NCBI RefSeq assembly: GCF_039536205.1
Contig: NZ_BAAAYL010000001.1
Span: 3,224,001 to 3,288,000 of the forward strand
Direction of reading: 5' to 3'
DNA length: 64,000 nt
From: Streptomyces sannanensis
Lineage (GTDB): Bacteria > Actinomycetota > Actinomycetes > Streptomycetales > Streptomycetaceae
Numbering within the stretch: the first letter of the stretch is position 1; each line of letters begins with the position of its first letter. This document shows positions 58,142-64,000 of the stretch, one piece after another. Made by a program: the position numbers and the translations under genes. Below the pieces are notes generated by a model, which saw only the letters and a program-made list of their open reading frames with translations, was not told where the DNA came from and searched no databases.

Positions 58142-58183
58142 CTTGTTGGGGTTATGAGCGCGCTTGTTGAGATTATGGGCGCG
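58142..58183. repeat. Two-copy 21-bp tandem repeat upstream of paralogue 1
   Basis: CTTGTTGGGGTTATGAGCGCG is followed directly by CTTGTTGAGATTATGGGCGCG; 18 of 21 bases agree. It lies 13 bases before the start codon of the flavoprotein gene and extends upstream, in the place of its promoter or leader. It might be a regulator-binding repeat. Confidence 0.7.
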
Positions 58184-58880
58184 CAGGCCCGCAGCCGGAT
58201 GAATGGCTGACACAAAGACTGCCGAGCCCCCGCGTCGCCCTCATGGTAACGAAGCGGCCGGGGCCGGCCATCCATATTGGACGAAGCGGTCGGGATAGCG
58301 GGTCTTCGAAGTTGAGCGGGCAGGCAACCCGGAACGGCGCACCCGCTTGAGCCGAACACGACGTCCGAGCCAGGGATGGCCGCCACCCGAGCGTGGTCAG
58401 GTGCGACGGGCGAGCCCGTCAGATCGAGCGTTGCCCGGTTAAGTTCGAAGGCCCGGGATAGCCCTCCGCCAGTGCGCGATTATCCTCCGATGAGGAACTC
58501 GAAGCAGCGAGTTCGTAGTCGCGGCGTTACCGATAGTGATCGACGGCGGCACGTGATGCGGTGCATCGATACAGCCAGTGCCCCCACGCGACACCATCCG
58601 TTCATCCCGTCGACCGAGAATACTCGCACCCTGCCTGGCGTACTGATGCTCCGTCAAAATATCGTCGGCTCACATCAGTTGACGCGCGGCCTTGGATCTT
58701 GTTCGAGCTAACCACTTCCCCTCGCCAGTCTCCTATGCCAGGATCGACCGAGCCTCCGGGGCGAGCGCCCGCGCACTTCAACGTGATCCGCGTCACAAAG
58801 CGCGCTGCCGACTTGTTGGGCCCATCTGTCTGCTATTGATTGATCCCGGGGTTCGGATACTTCATCCATGGGGGATGCGC
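58184..58880. promoter_or_regulatory. Divergent intergenic region between flavoprotein genes
   Basis: About 700 bases separate the divergent paralogue 1 and glycine-oxidase-like genes. No reading frame has support. GC content is lower than in the coding DNA. Two promoters are expected here; I found no convincing -35/-10 pair. Confidence 0.45.
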
Positions 58881-60335
58881 ATGCCAGGATCAGCCATTGA
58901 GAATTCTCGCACCTATGACGCAATCATCGTGGGAAACGGTGCACTGGGGCTTTCACTTGGCTTAGCCCTCTCCCGTCAGGGAGTAAAGACAGCCGTGGTC
59001 GGCGAGGCATCCCGACCCTTTGCCGCATCAGCCGCAGCCGGCGCGATGAACGGATGCTTCGGTGAAGCCACGCCAGGCCTCTTGCAGAGCGAGTACGGCC
59101 GAGCCAAGCTCGCCATGGATGTGCGTGCCACCAGTCTGTGGACAGAATGGGAACAGCAACTCGTCGAGGAATCCGACGAGAAGTCTCTTCGTAGCGCCAA
59201 TGGCACCATCGTCATTCTGAACACCATCGGCGTGCCGGAGATCGACAGCGCCGGGTACTCCTCGATCCGCGCGGCCCTGGACGAGTACCACGAACCCTAC
59301 GAGGATCTCGATCCGGAAGAGCTCGACTGGCTGGACCCGGACCCGGTGTCCCGTCCGCTGAAGGCCATGTTCATTCCCAATGAGCACGCCCTGAACACTC
59401 AGGCTCTCCTGCGGGGACTGGCCACGGCGTTCACCCGGGCCCAAGGCACCCTCGTCGACGCACATGTCACCGACGTCCGTATCGCCGGGGACAAGACCGA
59501 GGGCGTCGTGCTCTCGACGGGCGAGATCCTTTCCTCCCCCTCTGTGGTGATCGCGGCCGGCGCCGCCTCGCGCGACCTGCTCGGCGCCCTTCCGCAGGAC
59601 ATCCGTGAACGCATCCCGGGCATGGTCTCCGGGTACGGTGTCGCCCTGCTGATCGAGACGGCGGAAGGAAGGGCGCCCGACAGCGTCATCCGCACCCCCA
59701 ACCGGGCCTTCGCCTGCGGACTGCACGCCGTCCCCCGGGAGAACGGGCGCATCTACCTCGGCGCCACCAACAACATCTCTCCCGAGCCCCGCGACACTCC
59801 CGCGATCGACGATCTGAACCTGCTGCTCGGCTGCACTCGCCAGCTTCGCAAGGACCTGGTGGACGGACGCGTCGACAAGATCTATGTCGGCAACCGGCCA
59901 GTGCCGCTCGATGGCTTCCCGCTGCTCGGCGAGGCCGGCGTGGACGGCCTCTGGCTGATGACGGGTACCTACCGCGACGGACTCCACCAGTCGCCGCTGC
60001 TCGCCCAGGACTTCGCGGCCCGCCTGACCGGCAAGCCGCACGACACCGACCTGGATGTCTTCACGCCACTGCGCGCTCCCATCCAGGCGATGAGCCGGGA
60101 AGAGTGCCTGGAGGCCGCGGTCCAGCACACGCTCGCCCTCGGGTACGAACACGACTGGGGCATCCCCGTCGACTGGCCGCCCGTGATCGAGGATCAGCTG
60201 CGTCGGCTCTACAGCGAGGCTCTCGACGAGTTCGACCCCGCGTTCACACCGCCACCCGAGCTGCTCGCCTCCGCTTCTCCCGAGATCAACGAGGCACTGC
60301 ACACGTACTACCGCGCATACGGCGAGCGTCTCTGA
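58881..60335 (+). CDS. DAO-family FAD oxidoreductase (glycine-oxidase-like)
   Basis: The 484-residue flavoprotein has an N-terminal FAD site (YDAIIVGNGALGLSLGLALS), a second-strand glutamate (VVGEASRPFAASAAAGAMNG), and a C-terminal DAO signature (RPVPLDGFPLLGEAGVDG, LMTGTYRDGLHQSPLLAQ). DAO-family enzymes oxidise primary or secondary amines to imines with release of peroxide. In an aminoglycoside cluster it could oxidise an amino group of the cyclitol or sugar, or an N-methyl group. The ATG at 58881 is chosen because GGGGGAT lies at correct spacing; the ATG at 58875 lies within that site. It carries one TTA codon (58962). Confidence 0.85.
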   Translation: MPGSAIENSRTYDAIIVGNGALGLSLGLALSRQGVKTAVVGEASRPFAASAAAGAMNGCFGEATPGLLQSEYGRAKLAMDVRATSLWTEWEQQLVEESDEKSLRSANGTIVILNTIGVPEIDSAGYSSIRAALDEYHEPYEDLDPEELDWLDPDPVSRPLKAMFIPNEHALNTQALLRGLATAFTRAQGTLVDAHVTDVRIAGDKTEGVVLSTGEILSSPSVVIAAGAASRDLLGALPQDIRERIPGMVSGYGVALLIETAEGRAPDSVIRTPNRAFACGLHAVPRENGRIYLGATNNISPEPRDTPAIDDLNLLLGCTRQLRKDLVDGRVDKIYVGNRPVPLDGFPLLGEAGVDGLWLMTGTYRDGLHQSPLLAQDFAARLTGKPHDTDLDVFTPLRAPIQAMSREECLEAAVQHTLALGYEHDWGIPVDWPPVIEDQLRRLYSEALDEFDPAFTPPPELLASASPEINEALHTYYRAYGERL

Positions 60336-60384
60336 AACGCGCCCGTACTTCGGCGAATCGACGAACCGTAGACAGGTGGGCGAA

Positions 60385-61149
60385 GTGACAGAGCGTTTTG
60401 ACGACCCTGACCGAACGGCTTGGGGTAGCTACTGGGCAGACGTCCACGACGAGTGGATGGGCGCAGAGATCGACCAGGACTGTCTGCTGGCCCTGAAGGA
60501 GCTGGCGAATGGCGGGCCGGTCCTGGAACTGGGCATAGGAACGGGCCGGGTCGCTATTCCGCTGGTACTGACCGGGCTCACAGTCCACGGCTTCGAGACA
60601 TCCCCAGCGATGATCGAGAAGCTGCGCGAGAAACCTGGAGGCGACCAGATCAGGGTCATCCAGGAGAACTACGTCGACATGAACGTCGAAGGTAAGTACC
60701 GGCTGATCCCCTGGATCGACTGGGGTCCCTTTCTCCTGCACTCCCAGGAGGAACAGGTCCGTTGCGTCCAGAATGCCGCGGATCACCTGGAGGACGGCGG
60801 TTTCCTCGTAGTTGAAATGCCCACCCGGGTGCCGATTCCAGACAACCAAGGGCCGAACGGCAGTGAACACCTGCTGATCGAATCCATCACGTCCACCAGC
60901 GTGGGGCTCTGGGCGGTCGACTACAACCCGTTGGATCAGACTCTCTTCACGCAGCAAATCCTCCTGGAGAACGGCTCGGTACGACTGCAGCCGGTCCCGA
61001 TGCGCTATGTAAGCCCGGCGGAAATCGACCTTATGGCTCGAATGGCGGGACTGAAGCTGAAACATCGCTGGAGCAACTGGCAGCGGGCCGCCATGACCTC
61101 CGAGAGTTCCACGCATATTTCGGTCTACGAGAAGCCGGCACAGCCGTAG
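60385..61149 (+). CDS. SAM-dependent methyltransferase (class I)
   Basis: The 254-residue protein has a methyltransferase core with motif I as GPVLELGIGTGRVAIPLVLT, then LTVHGFETSPAMIEKLREKP and the later ADHLEDGGFLVVEMPTRVPI. N-terminal WGSYWADVHDEW and the C-terminal RMAGLKLKHRWSNWQRAAMT are typical of small-molecule methyltransferases of this class. It might N- or O-methylate the cyclitol or sugar. The GTG at 60385 follows AGGTGGG; the GTG at 60376 lies before that site. It lies between the DAO-like gene and paralogue 2 in the same direction, so the three are likely one transcript. Confidence 0.85.
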   Translation: MTERFDDPDRTAWGSYWADVHDEWMGAEIDQDCLLALKELANGGPVLELGIGTGRVAIPLVLTGLTVHGFETSPAMIEKLREKPGGDQIRVIQENYVDMNVEGKYRLIPWIDWGPFLLHSQEEQVRCVQNAADHLEDGGFLVVEMPTRVPIPDNQGPNGSEHLLIESITSTSVGLWAVDYNPLDQTLFTQQILLENGSVRLQPVPMRYVSPAEIDLMARMAGLKLKHRWSNWQRAAMTSESSTHISVYEKPAQP

Positions 61150-61211
61150 AACCATTGCCTTGTGAACGTCATAGCCTGCGCGCGAGATTGAGAACAGTGA
61201 GGAGTAATATT

Positions 61212-63008
61212 GTGGCCTCCCAGCAGGGCAATCAGCTCCCCTTAGAGCAAGAGCACGACTTACGGGGAGTCCTTGACCCGGACTTCCTGGCCCTGGGGCT
61301 TGGCGGAACGAACATGATGGGCATGCTCTGGAGCATCGCCATGGGCCGCCGGGCCGTCGGTGTGGAAATGCGTGGCGAGCCGTCCCTCGGAGTGCACTGG
61401 AACATTCGTGAGGACATGTTTCACCAACTCGGTCTGATCGACCAGATGATGGTGGAGCGGTACGGAGAGGACGGCGTCCCTCGCCTTGGCAACGGCAAGC
61501 TCTTCAAGCTCGCCGAATGCTTCTACAGCCCGCATACCATCGCGGGTCAAATCTCAGCCGACGAAGTGGTGACCTCGTTCGAGGAGCGCATGCACGTCAG
61601 CGGCACCATCCAGCACATCGAGTTCATCGATGACCGGTGGAAGGGTGGCGCCCCCCATCGCACAATCACGGTGACTCCGCCGCCGCCGGCCCCCGCGGTG
61701 CCCGACGCGTCGAGGATCCGAGAAGATCTGGCCGAAGTACTCGACGGGCCCTCCACCTTCCAGACGGCAGCATCGGAGCTGCTGCGGTTGTGGCGGCGCT
61801 ATCTCGAGAAGCTCGAGGAAATGGACCTGGCGAGGGGGATGGAGAATCCCCGGGTGCGGCTCTTCCTGAACCACCGGGTGATTACCGAGGAGGGCGACGG
61901 CTTCCTCGACGAGCCCGATGGCCGCAAGCGCATCCGGATCGAAGAGGTCCAAGAGCTCGACTACCGGGGAAAGTTCGTCCGCATGCGCCAACCTGGCACC
62001 GAACCGATCGAGATCGGTGTCCCGGAGCTCTTCGTCGTGGCGCAGGGCTTCTACAGCAGCGATGCCGAGCGGCTCGGGTTCGAACAGCACGATGTCCTGA
62101 TCGACCATCAGGACGGACGCGGTGAAGTCGTGGCCCAGGCCGACTTCCTGGCCGGATTCTGCGAAGTGCTCGTCGACGGCCGATTGCGGCGGCGTATCTC
62201 CACGGAGTTCGACGAGGACGGGAACGAGTACTGGGTCCGTCAGATCGCCGTGGGGCACGAGAACGACCCCGAGGTGGGCTGGATCCTGATTCAGGTCCCC
62301 GACTTCGAGAAGTTCGACCCGATCGCGGAGGGAATCGTACCTCCGGAGACGGACACCAACTCGCCAGAGTACTTCGCGGGTTACCAACAGCTTCTCTACA
62401 ACTGCTTCATCAAACACGCGGCCGCGGTGCTGGAACTGTCGGAAGACGAGCTGGACGAAATCCAGATGGACTACGGCCCCAAGCTCTTCAGCCTCGTCGA
62501 ACGCATGGGCGACGATGCCCAGTTGGCAGCCAACGGCGTGGTCGCGGGGGACTCCTTCGGCAATGGCCACTTCCTCACCAGCGGCGGCGCAAACGCCGGC
62601 GTGATCGGCCATAGCGCGCGGATCCTGCGCTACTGGCAGGACAGGGACAAAGACATCCCCGCCGAGGAAGCCATCCGTACCCTGGCCGATTCCATCAAGC
62701 GCGACACCGAGGCGTGGCTCGCCGTCAGCGCGTCGGAGTTCAGCCAGTTCGCGCCGATCAACTTCGGCGCCGAGCGCATCCACCAGATCGCCGAGTCCAG
62801 CGGAATCGACGTAACCGGCCGTGCGCACATGATCGACGCGAGCCGCCGCTTCCGCCACTCGCTGGTCACCCTCGACTACTCCGACTGGCGTCGACTGTTC
62901 ATCCGCGGTGGCCGCCTGCACACGGCACCGCTCCCCCCGCTCCACCCGCTGCACCCCGACGCGCGCACCTCGTGTTCGGAGCAGATGGAGCCAGCGCAGA
63001 CCGCTTAG
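61212..63008 (+). CDS. Large Rossmann flavoprotein-like enzyme, paralogue 2
   Basis: The 598-residue protein is a full-length paralogue of the 588-residue one at 56.4-58.1 kb. It shares FLALGLGGTNMMGMLWSIAM, AVGVEMRGEPSLGVHWNIRE, DGRKRIRIEEVQELDYRGKF, IEIGVPELFVVAQG and FGNGHFLTSGGANAGVIGHS. The GxGG dinucleotide site suggests FAD or NAD binding. The reaction is unknown. The GTG at 61212 follows GAGGAG; the upstream in-frame codons have no site. Two TTA codons fall within the first 17 codons (61242, 61260), implying bldA dependence for this copy; I did not check every codon of the other. Confidence 0.75.
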   Translation: MASQQGNQLPLEQEHDLRGVLDPDFLALGLGGTNMMGMLWSIAMGRRAVGVEMRGEPSLGVHWNIREDMFHQLGLIDQMMVERYGEDGVPRLGNGKLFKLAECFYSPHTIAGQISADEVVTSFEERMHVSGTIQHIEFIDDRWKGGAPHRTITVTPPPPAPAVPDASRIREDLAEVLDGPSTFQTAASELLRLWRRYLEKLEEMDLARGMENPRVRLFLNHRVITEEGDGFLDEPDGRKRIRIEEVQELDYRGKFVRMRQPGTEPIEIGVPELFVVAQGFYSSDAERLGFEQHDVLIDHQDGRGEVVAQADFLAGFCEVLVDGRLRRRISTEFDEDGNEYWVRQIAVGHENDPEVGWILIQVPDFEKFDPIAEGIVPPETDTNSPEYFAGYQQLLYNCFIKHAAAVLELSEDELDEIQMDYGPKLFSLVERMGDDAQLAANGVVAGDSFGNGHFLTSGGANAGVIGHSARILRYWQDRDKDIPAEEAIRTLADSIKRDTEAWLAVSASEFSQFAPINFGAERIHQIAESSGIDVTGRAHMIDASRRFRHSLVTLDYSDWRRLFIRGGRLHTAPLPPLHPLHPDARTSCSEQMEPAQTA

Positions 63009-63087
63009 CCGGCTGCGCCGTGTACCACACCACCTCTTAGTTTCGAGGCAACGGTCGCAGACCTGCCTTGGTAACGGAAGGAATTAG

Positions 63088-64000
63088 ATGACCAGCACCA
63101 CCGGCCAGAGCAACGCCGAAACCATCGAGCGCGCCCGCCGGGTCACGGCGGCCGAGGACTACGACATCGGCACCCGGTTCCCCTCGGTCTTCGTGAGCGC
63201 ACAGGGCTCCTGGATGACCGATGTCGAGGGGAAGCGCATCCTGGATGTCACCGCGGCCAGCGGTGCCCTGCTGCTCGGCAACCAGCACCCGCGCGTCGTG
63301 GAGGCGGTCAGCAACGCCGTCCGCAACCACGGCGCAGTGTTCGCGAGCACGCTCTCGCCGCAGCGCATCGAGCTCGCGGAGCGGCTGGTCGAGCGTTACC
63401 CGGCCGGTGAGAAGGCCGTGTTCTGTAAGACGGGCTCGGAGGCGACCACCACGGCGATCAGGCTCGCGCGTGCCTACACCGGCCGTGACCTCATCCTCAC
63501 CTCCGGATACCACGGCTGGCACGACTGGCAGCTCTCCTACCTGAACATGGGCTTCGACCCGCGTACCCGGGTGGCGAACTTCGGTTACAACGAGACGGCG
63601 CTGAGGCGTTTCCTCGAGGAGTTCGGCAGCGACATCGCGGGGGTCATCGTCACTCCCGAGCCCGCCTGGCTCGACACCGATTACTACAGCAACCTTTCCA
63701 GCATCTGTGCCGAGTTCGGCGTGCTCTTCATCATCGACGAGGTCATCACGGCGCTGCGCTGGGGTGCCAAGGGCCTCAACGGAACCGGCGGTGTCCGGGC
63801 CGACATGATCACCGTCAGCAAGGGCCTGAGCAACGGCCACGCCCTCTCCGCCGTCCTCGGCCGGCGCGAGGTCATCGACGCCTACGACAAGGCCGGAATC
63901 GCGGGGACCTACACCCGCGAGGTACCGCCGATGGCCGCGGCCCTCGCGGTGCTGGACGAGATCGAGGACGGCGCGGTCCACGAGCAGTGCGAGAAGATGG
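63088..64000 (+). CDS. Class III (GSA-like) PLP aminotransferase, C-terminus cut by window edge
   Basis: The first 304 residues match glutamate-1-semialdehyde-aminotransferase-like class III enzymes. They include FVSAQGSWMTDVEGKRILDV, FCKTGSEATTTAIRLARAYT, GYHGWHDWQLSY, the PLP-phenolate aspartate in FIIDEVITALRWG, and the PLP-lysine in TVSKGLSNGHALSAVLGR. In neomycin-type pathways a class III enzyme (NeoN/BtrB/GenB-type) transaminates the 6'-aldehyde made by the GMC enzyme; the same pairing occurs here. The ATG follows GGAAGGA. It ends past the window, so the length is unknown. Confidence 0.87.
   Translation, partial: MTSTTGQSNAETIERARRVTAAEDYDIGTRFPSVFVSAQGSWMTDVEGKRILDVTAASGALLLGNQHPRVVEAVSNAVRNHGAVFASTLSPQRIELAERLVERYPAGEKAVFCKTGSEATTTAIRLARAYTGRDLILTSGYHGWHDWQLSYLNMGFDPRTRVANFGYNETALRRFLEEFGSDIAGVIVTPEPAWLDTDYYSNLSSICAEFGVLFIIDEVITALRWGAKGLNGTGGVRADMITVSKGLSNGHALSAVLGRREVIDAYDKAGIAGTYTREVPPMAAALAVLDEIEDGAVHEQCEKM

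Overview
The window is high-GC Streptomyces chromosome. The evidence is GC-rich codon use, GTG/TTG starts, rare TTA codons, Streptomyces-type 16S, 23S and 5S rRNA on the minus strand, SpoIIE-type phosphatases, a TipA-type regulator and a long secondary-metabolite region. Nothing suggests a plasmid or phage. The order of the left 39 kb resembles what I remember of the S. coelicolor core chromosome around SCO4108-SCO4131. That is recollection, not a search.

Layout. 1-1040: the start of a minus-strand PAS-domain sensor whose PAS module is duplicated exactly at DNA level. 1443-8688: a five-gene plus-strand operon of conjugation-like membrane proteins and ATPases (VirB8-like, VirB6-like, PrgI-like, VirB4-like, coupling-protein-like), resembling the chromosomal cmd cluster. 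8677-12110: a TetR/MFS efflux pair with a perfect operator, a GNAT acetyltransferase and a small ABM-like protein. 12261-18052: a complete rrn operon with terminator and promoter. 18083-35724: core genes (MarR/MFS, SpoIIE phosphatase, NDH-2, TetR, asparagine-synthetase-like protein, sporulation-associated regulator, LhgO, TrmB, PrsW, a c-di-AMP-riboswitch-controlled M23 peptidase, a PP2C phosphatase and a MerR/TipA regulator). 35793-39167: initiator tRNA, a sortase-anchored surface protein, a small hypothetical gene and a LuxR-type regulator. 39200-41950: a decayed stretch with gene fragments and an IS481-like transposase remnant around an MFS gene.

42136-64000, running off the right edge, is a biosynthetic gene cluster. 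It encodes 2-deoxy-scyllo-inosose synthase, a BtrS-type L-glutamine:DOI aminotransferase, a NeoA-type zinc dehydrogenase and a NeoM/BtrM-type glycosyltransferase. Together these can make 2-deoxystreptamine (2-DOS) and attach its first sugar, so the cluster very probably makes a 2-DOS aminoglycoside. A GMC oxidoreductase and a class III aminotransferase match the logic of 6'-amination. The decoration set is unfamiliar: two radical SAM enzymes, a TylF-type and two other methyltransferases, a glycine-oxidase-like flavoprotein, two divergently placed paralogous ~590-residue Rossmann flavoproteins, and an unrecognised 312-residue protein. TTA codons in four cluster genes suggest bldA control. I saw no deacetylase and no dedicated resistance methylase or modifying enzyme; they may lie past the edge.
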